From Oikopleura dioica (taxonomy: Eukaryota; Chordata; Appendicularia; Copelata; Oikopleuridae), in contig OU015566.1 of assembly GCA_907165135.1 (NCBI GenBank), positions 9,098,157 to 9,162,156 of the forward strand: DNA of 64,000 nt. The letters are read 5' to 3'. This document shows, piece after piece, positions 22,861-34,621 of this stretch. A program made the translations under genes and the position numbers. Each line of letters begins with the position of its first letter. Positions within the stretch are counted from its first letter, which is position 1. Under the pieces are notes generated by a model. The model saw nothing but the letters and a program-made list of their open reading frames with translations. It did no database searches and was not told where the DNA came from.

Positions 22861-23426
22861 TGAACTGGTCTTCCTTTTTCTGCGAATATTAACTTTCCTC
22901 TTGATTCGGAGTAGCATCTCTCTTCTGCTCCTGGACTCATCATTTTTCAGCCGGGCTGTTTTCATTAAGCTTCAATTCTTCTTCTCTTTTGTGAATATAC
23001 ATTTGATCATCTATCTGTAATCAAAAAAGGTACCATTAAAGGTCCTACGGGTTAGTTTTAAATATAAAAATTTATCAGAAAAAATTGCAGGAAATAGATT
23101 AAACTTCAGCTAAATAAACGTCGGCAAGAAAACATATTTCGCAGAAAGATTTCTCGTTTGAAAAAAGAAAGAAAAATGATAATTCATTGAGCGCAAATGA
23201 CGAAACGCTTCAGCTTGTCACGATTACTCATCGATAGCGCGCGATTTTCAAATTTTGACTTCGAAAATTGCTCGAAAAGATGTTTTTTGTTTCTTGAGTG
23301 CAATTTAGAAAGAATTAAAAAAAAATATTTTTCCAAAAAAAAATGCTCGTTGGGGGGTCGTCGAGAATGTGTGACAGCTTGTGTCGATCCCTTTTTTACA
23401 AAATAATTTTGAAAAATATTGAACAA

Positions 23427-23541
23427 TTAGGTGTAAATACCCATTAGGTGTAAATATCTATTAGGTGTGTTACACCTTCTAGAAAATTACACTAAATGGG
23501 TATTTACACCTAATGGGATTTACACCTAATGGGCCTCACCC
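23427..23541. repeat. Right terminal inverted repeat of the 7.1-kb MULE
   Basis: Reverse complement of the left terminus with a few differences, for example one unit reads CACTAAATGGG. It ends CCTAATGGGCCTCACCC immediately before the target duplicate. Confidence 0.85.
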
Positions 23542-25294
23542 AAGATAATCGACACGTTTTTCATCACCATGATTCACCAAAAGAATTTCTAGCGAAAGGG
23601 ACATCTTTCCCGGAAGCTGTTCTTGATTTAAGAAGCTCATTCTTACTCATGGTCAAACAATTTTTGTATAACAAAGTATCAATGGGATCAAGGACGATTA
23701 TTAATCGTCGATTAACAAACGGCCTTGATGTTTTTTCATCTAGAATTTTCCCAAACGATCTTGACTCAAGATTATTGAGAATGAAACTGAACCATGTTAT
23801 TGACTTCCTTGAAATAAGTGATGAGTAGTAAATGTCAAAATTTCCGTCTCTAATTATTTCCTCAAGCTGAAGTTCAACCGGATTGAGCGACTCAAGTTGA
23901 GCAATAAAAATGTTCCGACTTTAACTTGTTAAATATTTGAAATCGAATCTGAGGGATACAGTATCCCGGATTCTTTACGAGCCATATGACAAGTGGAGTT
24001 CGTAAAATATCTACGGGCACATTGGAAGTGTTCCGAAGTATCGCGTGCGAATGTTGGTCTACCGGAGGAAAAATGAATATATTTAGCGTGCACTGTTTTT
24101 TCTTGCTCAAGTGATTGCTCGAGCCATCTTAGAAGCTCTCACAAGTTCAAAGAGCTCTTACAGTAGAAAGAAATAAGTGGTTTCATCATTGAGATCACAC
24201 GATTGATGAGAATTTCAAAAAGCCCTCCGTAGTGGTCTCCGGAGGGGGGAGATTTTCCGGTTTTATTTTTGTCTTTGGACAATACTGTGACATTTATACA
24301 GTGTTTTCTTATTTCAAAGGTAGAAAAAAATCATTATTTTGATTTAACTTTTGATGAGATAACAGACTTCCTCGACGTCTGTTTGTGAAAAAAACTCCTT
24401 TATTCCAAAATGAGAGGGATTTAAACTGACTGTTTTGTCCAAGTTACATGAGTCTGCTTCGAGGAAGAAGGTGTTAGTAATGACAAAAACGTAATGATGG
24501 GAAATTAAAGATTTGCGTGTGAATATTTGCGTAGAGGGAGTCCTCGGGACGTTGCTTATTGTAAACGTATATTTCTGACGGCGAGATCACGCATTCCTAG
24601 CCACTCACTAAATCCCCACCAATTTCCTCACAAGAGCGCACTTCTACCGACAATTATCCCAAAAGAAGAAAGAAATCATCGAGGAGTCCCCCGAGCGCAG
24701 CAGAGAGCGCCGCCAGAACAAGTGTTTAAAAGAGAGCACGAATTTTTGAAATCATCATAAATCGAAACAAGGAGAAAAAAAAACGAAGTTGAACAACAAG
24801 AAGTCCTTAGAAAATCATTTCAGCATCGTTCATCAATAATAAAAACGAGGTAGGCTGGAACAACAACAAATGCCGAATTCACAGACTTGTTTTATGGAAA
24901 CGCGTTTCGAGTTCAAACAAATATACTGAAAATCGTCTGAAAGAGAACCTTACTAGATGAAAGAGAAAGAGACACCAAATCATCCACTTTTTCATTGTCG
25001 GAAAGTAGAGGAAGCTCTTCTTATAAAAAAAGTTTATTGGCTCGTTTTCAAAAAATATAGCAGTGAATATGAACTCGGCAAATATTCTAATTTACCCGAG
25101 ATCGGACGGTCCTTTTCACGTTCATAAAATCTGTCAAATTATTTGCCCAGGCCATTCCATGAAAAGGCACTAAATTAATCTAGGTCTATTTTCAGATCTA
25201 CTCCTGTGCGTCGCCAAAACGAAAGAACCTCCCACTTCGTAAAATACGCAGAAGAAAAATTTACAAAACGAACACTTCCGAATCGGAGACCAAA
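23542..25294. other. Spacer with one unassigned ORF
   Basis: An open plus frame runs from the MULE right end to 23828 (SFPEAVLDLRSSFLLMVKQF... ending IDFLEISDE). It may be an exon of a host gene split by the MULE, but I could not connect it to coding sequence left of 16432. The remainder (23830-25294) shows no convincing gene. Confidence 0.35.
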
Positions 25295-27275
25295 ATGCAG
25301 ATTATGCTGATTCTACTGTCGTCACAACTGTATCTCATCGGATCAGTCGCAGGAAGCCCGTGCAGTAAGAAGAACTGTCACAACGTAAGTGAGAATATTT
25401 TTAAGCGGGAGATACAGATTGAGATAAAGCTGACAGTAATATGTACTCAATGATATTTTCGGCTGCTCCTATTTTCAGTAGATTTTTTTCTGGACCTATT
25501 TTTCAAATCGATTTTTAAGGGTGTCAGGGGCCTTCCGGCCCCTCAAACCCTGGCAAAAACCCGGCCCGGGATCCGGGCTTTCTTTTGGTCCAGTCAGACA
25601 CCCTTAATTATTATTCTAACACACTTAAAAATTGGTTTGAAAAATAGGTCCAGAAAAAAATCTACTGAAAATAGGAGTTGCCGATATTTTCGGATAATTT
25701 TGGTTTACCATCGGAAATTCTTAATTCGGGGGTCGCAGTAATCCAATACACCTCTGAATAAAAGGCTTATTGTTGACATCTAAACTTATTTGACATCATT
25801 ATCCATTGAAGCTTTGAACTTTTTTAAAAAGGCATTTTTGAAAATCTATCTATTGAATTTGAAAAACTTGAGTTTGAATTATTAATGGAAGATTAAAGAT
25901 AATGCTCTTGTGTGACCCTCCAGGCTTCCGGTTCTCAGCTATTTTCAAGCTTCCGTTTTTTCTCCCCGGAACGTTCGTTGAGCAAATAAAGATGGAAAGT
26001 GAATCTGTACTTTTAGTGTCACACTGTCGTGCAGTACAAAAAGGGGCCGCCGCCGTTAATCCAAAAGTGCTCGATGCTCATTTCAGCTCAGAACTGCTGC
26101 TCCTCGTACTTTATGGTAAATGCAAAAGCTGTCAGTTAATGACGTAAAGAAGTCCTGATCATAAATAACTAAATTCTCAACAACTTGTAGACGAAATTCT
26201 TGTCTTTCGGAGATTCCATAAGAAGCGTCAAATAGTAAGGATGTCGAGCATCCGGTGACTCACTTTCTCCGGATATTTGACCAGAGATGCATTCTCAGCA
26301 AAAGCTGAATTTTAAAATTTTATAAAATGTCTACTTAATATCGGTTAAATTATTAGACCGAGACAAATCGCGTCATTTTTAATTGACAATCGAGAAATAA
26401 AAATATTAATGCTATCTGAGTACCTATCAGACTTACCAGAATCGCGCTAATTGAAGCATTATGAGATTGAGAACCTTCCATTATATTCTTTAGTCCGATC
26501 ATATGGCTTTCTCGCAGAGCTGCAAACCTGGATGCATTTGCGAAGGGATGACACTGAAAGACAGTCCCTCGATTCCTGTAGATGTTGCTTTATCCGAGCT
26601 TGATGAATTGTAAGTTGACGATTTTAGTTAGGTTTAGTTAGGTTTTTTTCTGTTTTTGACCTTTCTTAACTAGGATAATCAAAGTTATTCGAACTTAGGT
26701 TGAAAAGAGGTCATTTTCACCATATTGACAAGTTAGAGGTCAAAAGCCGTTAAATTTCAGTGACTGAAGTTCAGTCGATAATTGCCCTAATTTACTTTCA
26801 CTTATTTCGTAAAGGAAAAAAGTTTATGAAAACAGATTCTTAAGTCGCCAAATGGGAGAGCTAAATTTGCCCAGCTCAGAAGAAATTTGCGATCCGATTG
26901 TTGACAAAAGCGCGTACAATATAACAATTATGGCGCTTCTTGGCGTTCTTACATCTTTCTTTGCTGTCATCAGGTGAAAATTCTCACGATGGCCTTTCAT
27001 TACGAAGTTTTTTTAGCTACGGCTTTTATAAGCGAAACTCTATGAACCCAGCTTCGGGAAAGCTGCGCCAAGTTAAGAAGAAAAAATCTTGCGACGTGAA
27101 GTCTTCCTTGACTGCAACTGCTATTCATGCGGCGATGACGTCTTCCACGATTGCCGATATGAGCGGAGAGCCACAGAAAAAAGTTGCGAGCGATTCAAAA
27201 GAAGACGATGAGTTTGTACAAGTAACGAGCCATGTAAATAACAGATCACATCATTCAACTGCAACTAACTCATGA
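25295..27275 (+). CDS. Type I single-pass membrane protein, small Cys-rich ectodomain
   Basis: Exon 1 (25295-25384) encodes a signal peptide, MQIMLILLSSQLYLIGSVAG, followed by SPCSKKNCHN. Exon 2 (about 26514-26609) continues SCKPGCICEGMTLKDSP. A third exon gives ICDPIVDKSAYNITIMALLGVLTSFFAVIS (membrane segment), joined by a 43-nt intron to a basic, Ser/Thr-rich cytoplasmic tail ending HHSTATNS. The four-Cys CxxxxC...CxxxCxC knot is small. Family unknown; perhaps a short receptor or adhesion protein. Intron 1 is about 1.1 kb and holds a 220-bp MITE. Confidence 0.55.
25463..25682. mobile_element. 220-bp foldback MITE with 11-bp target duplication
   Basis: About 60-bp terminal inverted repeats (CTCCTATTTTCAGTAGATTT at both ends in opposite orientation) surround a GC-rich centre. 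Flanked by the exact 11-bp duplicate GATATTTTCGG (25452-25462, 25683-25693), which points to MULE-type mobilisation. It lies in intron 1 of the type I membrane protein gene. Confidence 0.85.
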
Positions 27276-27400
27276 CAACACAAGTGATACAAATAAATTA
27301 AACTTGTTCCAAATAAGATTTATTTTAAAGTATCTGGAAGACTTATGCGTCTCGCAATAATCCTTTCTTCTTCTGAAGACATCTGTACATTGGACGATCC

Positions 27401-29574
27401 TTAGGCATAATAGTACAAAAATCGACCGTTTTTAGACTGTTCTTCTATAAAAAATTTGTAACAAAAGTTATTTAATGAACAAAAATTGCTTACGACTGTT
27501 CCTGCTAGAATCCGGCCTAAGCGTTCCATTATGTAGTCTAGTTAGTGAATTTGTGGGCTGTTGAACTGGTGCTAAATTCAGTGTCGACGAGGTTCTCGAT
27601 CCCATGCTGGTCGAGTGTGGTCTTCTTAGTTGTTCGTCATGCACCTGTGTTTTAGTTTCTGTAATCACCCTTGTTTGATTCTACAAAATAAATAAGTCAA
27701 CTTTCTAAGAGACAAATTTCACAATGTTGATTTGCTGCTGCAGCTTCAAGAGTTCAATCTCTTTTTCTAAACGAAAGGTTTCCTTCAATTGTTCTGCTTG
27801 TAATCTGGATTGTATCTCAAGCCTCATTACTTGCGTTGACAAGTTTGAATTGTTTTTAACCACATTAGATACTTCTTTTCTAGCATTTTCAATCGAGTGG
27901 TCTCCGTTTGCCCAAGTCGCCGTTTGCCCAAGTCGCCGTCTGCCCAAGTCGCCGTTTGCCCAACTTGGGCAGACGGAGATCTTAGGCAAACGGCGATGTA
28001 AATTTTTTTTTAATTGATTGATCATAAAATGATAGAAGTAAGGCGACAATTTCATTATCATCACTTAGTCTTCTGGTTGCGCTCTGATTTGCAGAAACTT
28101 TCTGGTGAAAACAAAGGTTGTCCTGTGATGTATTTTGAACGGTTATTAACCGTGGATCCTTGACAAGACCACCACAATTTTCTCATATTGTTTTTCAATA
28201 GTTGTATCCGATTTTCGAATAAATTCTTGAGCATAAACACATAAATAAGAGACGAAATGAAAAAACAGTATCGTGGACTCTACGGAAGCTTTCCGAATTA
28301 TGACATAGTTTACATTGATAACGAAGAGCCTTCGTCATGGATGGTTTAATTATGAAAGTCGCTAAATTCTCAATAAAAGTCCTAATAAACTATTCCCGGA
28401 AGAGTTAATCATTCATTATACTTGAAGTATATTCGGTCGGTCATTAGGTCGGTCATTAGGTACCGGTGAAAGCAAGCCTTTACCCGGTATACTCGGTCCA
28501 TAAATAGAGTTTCCTCACACTGCAGCCGCGGAGCGGACATTAGTTTTTTGATGAGCCAGAAAATATGCTTGACTTTGGGACCGGGTACCAATTTGTTTCC
28601 GGCACCGTCCGTCTCCCGGAGGTTTTGGAAGAGTTTCATCAGTTTTTCCCTTTTTCTCACTTCTCACAATGACTGTTTTCCCTCAGTTTCAATCAGAAAC
28701 AATTCCAAAAATAGAACGGACCGAAAATGAATCACAAGAAACAGCAATATGGGAAACCATCAATTCAACCAAGTTGGGGATTAGCGCTTGTGAGGACTCG
28801 GCGCATCCATCGTTTCCTCAATGTGTAGGCCTCGGACGTAAAACTAGCGATTTAACTTTACCACTTAAAATCTATCCTATCCTGCTAATTTTGATTTCAT
28901 AATTAATTTCTTTAAATTGAATTATGATTATATTTTCAATTTGATCGCCGTCTGCCCAAGATCGCCGTTTGCCCAAGTCTCCGTCTGCCCAAGTTGGGCA
29001 AACGGCGATCTTGGGCAGACGGCGACTTGGGCAAACGGCGACTTGGGCAAACGGAGACCACTCTTTTCAATCATCTCTCTTAGAGTGTATTGATCCTTTT
29101 TCAGTTTCTCCTGTTCCCGTTTGAGTTCGTCTTGATCCAATTTTAGTTTTTCTTGATCTTGTTGCAATTTTTTTCTTTCCGATCGCATTCTTTCGTGCGC
29201 GAGTTTTAGTCTTGATTTGATTTTTTTCTGTTCTATTTTAATTGTTTCTGCTTCGGTATTTTGACGGAAGTCTTCTACATCTTGTTTGTATTCAGTATAT
29301 TGAGATTCCACGAGTTTTACTCGTTTATTAATCTCATTAATTTCATCTTAATAACTTTACGAATCAAAATAAGAAAAAAAATATTTACCAGCATTTAATT
29401 TGATTAGTTCTCCTTGGGACTGTTCATTTTCAATCCGTATCCTTGCATTTTCGTTTATTTGATTTTGAAAAAAGTCAAGCCGATTTTTCAGAGAACCTGA
29501 AATTTCTCCTTGATTTAAGGGAGGGTCGACGAGAATCGGGATTTCTCTAACCAAAAATGCGAGAATACCTGATT
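27401..29574 (-). CDS. Coiled-coil protein split by a MULE-like element
   Basis: Exons read, 5' to 3': IPILVDPPLNQGEISGSL..., then after a 40-nt intron DEINEINKRVKLVESQYTEY, a long Lys/Glu/Gln coiled coil (KKLQQDQEKLKLDQDELK...), TLREMIE|NARKEVSNVVKNN, and a second coil ELLKLQQQINIVKF. A Ser/Thr-rich tail ends LYYYA at 27401. The 1169-bp element 27895-29063 sits between MIE and NAR, and precise removal with one 9-bp duplicate restores the frame. The 5' end is not found; the first exon may lie upstream of 29574. Family unknown. Confidence 0.6.
27895..29063. mobile_element. 1169-bp MULE-like element in a coding exon
   Basis: Inverted termini of about 100 bp begin GAGTGGTCTCCGTTTGCCC and consist of 16-bp units (GTTTGCCCAAGTCGCC and variants) that also fold back within each terminus. 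Exact 9-bp target duplicate TTTTCAATC (27886-27894, 29064-29072). No transposase seen; weak ORFs inside are not convincing. Same architecture as the 7.1-kb MULE but unrelated repeat unit. Confidence 0.87.
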
Positions 29575-30849
29575 AGATAAGCAAAATCTGAAATTAATGG
29601 TGACTAGAAAAGGATTGAAAAAATCCAGCGGCGACAAGAATAAATAATTTTGACCAGAAAAAGTTAGTCGAAAATCGCGTCAAAGTAGGGCCATTTTCGC
29701 GAAAACACACAAAAACTTGTCATTTTTTTCAAACTTTGTTAATTTCACCTCCTAAAACTCAATTATATCGTTTTATTTTAGGTTCAACAAGTTTGTGAGA
29801 ATCTAGCGATTCTAAAAATATAAGTTTCATAGCCAGACTATGAGTATAACTTATACAGTATAAGCGAAATTACGATCACCCCTGAAAAAATTCTCGTCAA
29901 CCCCCCCTTAATCTAAAAAATTCTACCGATACCATATAAGTTTTGAGCATTTCCCGTAGATCCTTCTCTGGAATAAGTAACATCGCTTTCACTGAATGTC
30001 TGAAACGTACTAAATGGAGAATTATCCGTCATTGTATATGAGTATCACACACAAAAACAAATTGATCTTTCCCTGAAGAAAACGTGTGGATGCCATTTTG
30101 TGTACATAACGTTCTGTTAAAATTTTACATGTCCGGTGCTATTTATATAATCAGTCAATAAACATGGTCTATTTGAAATGGAGGAATTTCATAAAAATGA
30201 GAAAATTATTAGAATTCTAATGGAAGAACAAATAGCAAAAATATGACTATTAAATATAAATTATATCAAATAATCTATGAATTAGAGAATATATCTTTAT
30301 TTTAAAAATGCAGAGTTGCAAGTTTTTAGAACGCATTTTGCGTCGAAAATGAGGCCCTAATTAGTTCTAATGGCAGCCTCTGATGGGCAAGTGGGCTCAA
30401 TCTGCTAATTTATTTAATAAATAATTGAGTTTCATTCTGAATGCATAATTCACAACCAAAATCAAAGCTGCTATAGATCGCCTCATGTCCCCGTTTTTTC
30501 CTTTCATAAATAAAGCGGAAAATTATTCATCCAGTCACAGAAAGACAAACTTTCCCTTTTTCTAGAGACTGTCACAGTAAGAGTGGACTCAGAATTATAA
30601 ATATAAAAGGAAATCAATCAGCCTGCCAATTTGCAGTTACCATCCTTTTTCTCGATTCAGAGAAGCAGCAGAGAATCAAAACGCCCGCAAGCCTAATCCA
30701 AATGTCAATTTTTATGGACTGAAATTAATTAAACTAATCAGAAAGTTTGATTGACTCCCGATTCAAATATGGATCTACAGGAACAAGCTCAAACAGAGAA
30801 AGATTTATTTAAAAGAAACATTTTGAACTTTCAACCTTTCAATTTTAAA
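29575..30849. other. AT-rich intergenic region, no gene seen
   Basis: No exon chain, terminal repeats or RNA gene recognised. Confidence 0.45.
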
Positions 30850-31258
30850 ACTTATGCAGAGTAAAACCTTCCCAGAAATTTGTATCTACGCGCTCAGTGG
30901 ATTTGGTAAGATCTCGGGATCTCAAATGGCCATTATTGAAGACTCTTCATTTAGTTGGAATATGCTCTGTCACTGGAATAATAATCGTCTCATTTATTGT
31001 ATTCCAGAGTTTGTTTGGCTGCGAAGTCTGCTATTTACCTGATAGACTAAGTATTCAATTATTATTTTTACAATATTGATATCTTTGAAAGCTAATGGGC
31101 CGATAGATACGAAAGACGAAACCGCCCTAGAAGAAGAAGTCAACCTAGAAAATGAGCTCTTCCCATCTTCTACCGAAAGGTCATTCCATTTTTTTTAATA
31201 TCTTCAAAGTTCTTTCAGAAGTCCCGTGATCAAAACCCGTTCCGAAAGTCGATATTAA
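30850..31258 (+). CDS. Small single-pass membrane protein (5' end unresolved)
   Basis: An exon encodes VKPSQKFVSTRSVDLVRSRD, a membrane segment (VGICSVTGIIIVSFIVFQSLFG) and CEVCYLPDRL. Two GT-AG introns (about 31048-31090 and 31180-31219) join acidic exons TNGPIDTKDETALEEEVNLE and the end VIKTRSESRY*. Upstream, MDLQEQAQTEKDLFKR at 30770 could be an earlier exon, but no GT donor connects them, so the start is uncertain. Family unknown. Confidence 0.45.
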
Positions 31259-31462
31259 CGCTCTTTTTATCAGATATCTTTGTATAAATAAATGATTCCT
31301 GCCATTCAGCGTCCTGTCAATAATAATCAGTCAGCATAAATCTGTACTTGTTTGCTTTATTTAAGTCTAAATTTTAGGTAGCAAAGCATATTTTTGCATT
31401 TCATTCCTAATTAACTGAAACTGAAGATTGAATTATTTTCCGAATAAGGGAGGAGTATTCTT

Positions 31463-32315
31463 TCAGGAGATTTTCTTCTTGATGAAGAAACTTCTCATGT
31501 GCGTGACTTGCCAGACTCCAACCACAACCACGAGGAGAACCTAAAGCTGAATTTCAAAGAAGAAGCAATGATGTGATTCCAACCTGAACACACGCCCACC
31601 AAAGAACCCTAGAGTTCAAGATTTCAGAAATTTTTCTGAAGCCATCTTCGCGAGTTCGAGCGTAGTCCTGCTCCTTCATGATCCGTGTGATTTGATCAGA
31701 AAGCCGCATCGTTTCCATTTTCAATCTGAAAGGGCGAGATATAAATTTGGAGATTTACTTTATTGCCCTGTTACCTCGATACTTCTTCGTTTTTGGCGAC
31801 TTCTTTGTAGTATTGACGCGTTTCGCCAATGTGGAAGGAGATGTTGATCCGAAGACGCTGCTGGGTTGGCTTTTCCTTGGTGTCTGGTTGCGTCCATGCA
31901 CCTTTATCGGAGCTAGAATAGTGTACCAACTTGGATTTCAAGTGATAATTCTACCTTAGACACATCATGTAGCTTCCAGCTTGCTGAGTGGTAAAAGCAA
32001 ATCGACCCTTGGATCCATAGGTACGTTCGAGAATCGTTTTGCCATCGGGGTTCGTTACTTTGACCATCATCGATTGACCAACTTTCGTATCTGTAATTAT
32101 TCCGATGGTAGGAGTGACGAGCATTGCGTGATACTGCGCCGTCATAAGGGTGTCACCGGGCATTTCTTCAAGAAAGCATCTAGGCTTTTCGCCTTTGAAA
32201 AAATAACAGATTAAGAACTTCGCCTTGAGTGTAAGAAAATACCTGGAAGCATTTCGAAGAACAACGGCTCCAAATTAGCCTGAACGAGACCAAATATTAA
32301 CAGAAAATTCCTCAT
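31463..32315 (-). CDS. p24/TMED family cargo receptor
   Basis: Signal peptide [13 protein letters not shown], then PLFFEMLPG...[12 protein letters not shown], the GOLD-domain start of p24 proteins, and TVGQS-type beta strands ([19 protein letters not shown]). A coiled segment ([21 protein letters not shown]) follows, then the membrane anchor [20 protein letters not shown]. The tail [10 protein letters not shown] has the FF and dilysine-like signals used for COPII/COPI traffic. It cycles between ER and Golgi. It is closest in layout to the TMED4/TMED9 (alpha) group. The last intron must use the acceptor CTTTAG (about 31545), because the nearer AG gives a stop. Confidence 0.83.
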
Positions 32316-33255
32316 AATTTCTCTGTTGGATTTTTCTGGTGGCGCAAAGCGGTTGGTTGTTGCGATCAGTACTGAGAAGGTCGGCTGCGCTGCCCACGGG
32401 CGGGGCGCAGTAGAATTGCTCGATAGTGTGAAATAATAGAATAAAATGATTCTCAACAACAGAAGTAAGGTATAAATTAAGCATGAAAAAAATGTTTTTA
32501 TTCAAAGGAAATTGTTCAATCAAACATATTATCATTTGAAATGCAGTTTTTGGACAACCAAAATGCACAACAAAAATGAATTCACAAAGAGTCATTTTGA
32601 TAAATAAAAGATAAATATCTTTATGACAAAATTTTTCTATAATTTTCTCTACAATATTAAGTTAATATATAGGTGTAAGAATCTAAGTTTTTTCGAATTT
32701 TTGGATTATCTTCAAAATTGAAGAAAATCACAATGCAACAACTAGCTCTGGGAGCACTTAGTGCTCCCGCTCTCGTTATCGGGTTAAATATATATAATAT
32801 TATGAACCCACCATTTAATTTGCCCTCTTTTGATCTTGAATGGAAACTCAATCTGAGAACGATAAATGTTAGAACATTTGTCTGGCAGCTGTATGTAAAA
32901 AGGATGTGGCTTTGCATTTTGTTGTCGTTTTTGTTTAAACAAATTGATAAAACAATAACGATAGATAAGACCACCTGAGACTTGTATGTTTTCATGGAAC
33001 TTTGGAACGTTTCATCCACAGAATAAACAATTGTTCGTTGATTTGATACGTGTGTTGTTAATCAAAATCAAGCATTTACCTGCTGAGTCGCGTCACATGG
33101 CCTCTAACAGTATATAATAAGCAAGAGAGACCCCCTGTCGAGTCGGTCCACAACAGCAGCGGCTGTTTCCCATCTGCCGATTAAATTTTCCGCCCCGATG
33201 ATTTTAAAAGCACCCAGTCAAACTCATCCAGGCCCCAAACAACATCGCGAAAATC
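32316..33255. other. Intergenic region, no gene seen
   Basis: A small hairpin GGGAGCACTTAGTGCTCCC lies at about 32754-32772. ORFs here are short and lack exon support. Confidence 0.4.
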
Positions 33256-33543
33256 ATGTTTTTCGGGAGAAATAAAGCTTTTATCCTCTTACAACTCATT
33301 TCGTTATTTACGGAGCAAACAGTCCAAGCAAGATCATGTGATGAAGAAGAGAATAAAGCGAAGATATTGGACATTGTCACAAGAGGAATAAGAAGAGAAG
33401 AAACTAGAGAGACATTTTTGAAGGCGTTTTTTGATGACAGAGGAAGCAGAAGTTTTTTCGACAAAGTTTTTGGAGAATGCGACGATGCACAGAGTGTTTG
33501 GACGACGATGGACAAGAAATCAAAGGAATGGGTTGACTTTTAA
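33256..33543 (+). CDS. Small secreted protein
   Basis: Single-exon 95-residue ORF. After MFFGRNKA comes a hydrophobic stretch FILLQLISLF, probably a signal peptide, then a charged helical mature part with only two cysteines (SCDEEENKAKILDIVTRG ... GECDDAQSVW) ending KEWVDF*. Family unknown. The neighbouring gene at 33721 also encodes a short helical secreted-type protein, so they may be related locus-specific proteins. Confidence 0.5.
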   Translation: MFFGRNKAFILLQLISLFTEQTVQARSCDEEENKAKILDIVTRGIRREETRETFLKAFFDDRGSRSFFDKVFGECDDAQSVWTTMDKKSKEWVDF

Positions 33544-33720
33544 AGCATTTTATATCACTTAAATCACGAAATTATCTAAAAAGGCGTAATAAAACCGTTG
33601 AAAATCACTTTCTCCCCGTCGTAAAAAATCATCAACCCTCTAATAGCTCACCGTTCAGTCCGTTTTCAACTCACCGGGACTGTTCTCCGACGATTTTTAT
33701 CAGAAGTTGACGTGAACAAA

Positions 33721-34239
33721 ATGCTTTTGCTTGGAATCTGGTCGATTGTGGAAGGATTTGATTCCTTCGGCGAGAAAATACAGAATGATTTCGCCGGGAT
33801 TAATGATCTCCGCGCGCAAAAGTCATTGAATTCTCTATTGCTGGATGAAAATTTGAGGACGATTTTTATTGCGTATTATGAAGATACTTATCAGTTGATG
33901 AGGAGGATAAAATCGCTTCCAAGGTTAGTTCTAAAGAGTTGTTTCAAGTTATCAAAATACATTTTATTACGTAATTTTCGTTAAATATTTAAAATAATAA
34001 TTTAAACTTATTTCTTTAGAGACAGCCGACAGACCCTCCGCAACTTCTACGAGCTCCCAGAAGTCCAAAAAGTCTTGGAAGAAAACCACATTTCCACCCT
34101 TCTTGAAAAAGCGCTCAAAATCCCGACACCCCCAAAAGTCCCCAAAACCGCTTCGCTTATCAGCTCTGCTATCCCGCTTTGCTCGATAAACTGCTTTCTT
34201 GTTGGTTTATTCTCAATCCTCTGCTTTCTGCTGCCCTAG
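33721..34239 (+). CDS. Small protein with N-terminal signal and C-terminal hydrophobic tail
   Basis: ATG at 33721 (MLLLGIWSIVEG) begins a likely signal peptide. Exon 1 ends at 33923 and a roughly 96-nt GT-AG intron joins RDSRQTLRNFYELPEVQK. The C-terminus, IPLCSINCFLVGLFSILCFLLP*, is a hydrophobic end with no cytoplasmic tail, compatible with a GPI-anchor signal or tail anchor. Otherwise helical and charged; family unknown. Confidence 0.5.
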
Positions 34240-34621
34240 AATCCTTGAAATATACTTTTGTATCTTTCTAATGGCCTTTATCAAAACACCATAAATGCGA
34301 CGAAGACCTGGCGAAACCCCATTTATCTGATGTAGCTTTCAGTAGCACATGATTATCAAGAAAGTGTGGAATCTCCCTGAAAATTGTGATGACACAACTT
34401 TAAACTAGAGTCTCTGATGCAAAATATTTATTGAACTTTTCAAACTAGCTTTCAAAATCGCAGAAATACTAGAATTTGTTCTTGAATCTAAGTGAGGTCA
34501 ACTCTTGCCCTCTTAGAAATTATGGAAGACGAAAATACACGTACGGTATTGACCTCCTTCCTTGGATCTTTCTTTAGCTTCTCCATGGCCTCCTTGATTT
34601 CCTCGTCCGAAAATTTCTCCG

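Larger units (their letters stand above)
16443..23541. mobile_element. 7.1-kb Mutator-like element (MULE) carrying a Ulp1-like protease and host-gene fragments
   Basis: Bounded by an exact 11-bp direct repeat AAGATAATCGA (16432-16442 and 23542-23552), a length within or near the usual MULE range. Inside are inverted ~110-bp termini built of repeated CATTAGGTGTAAAT units. It contains transposase parts with a zinc-finger-like N-terminus and the MULE DDE-type block, plus a C48/Ulp1 protease. On the opposite strand it holds segments resembling TOP3, ISWI, a WD40/Aladin-like gene and an ARM-like protein. Several frames are broken, so this copy is probably degenerate. Ulp1-bearing MULEs and gene-capturing Pack-MULEs are known in plants (from memory); the combination in an animal element is unusual. 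Confidence 0.82.

Noticed and set aside
28409-28660. ORF inside the 1169-bp element as a transposase remnant
   Set aside because: No DDE or zinc-finger motifs; composition not convincingly coding.
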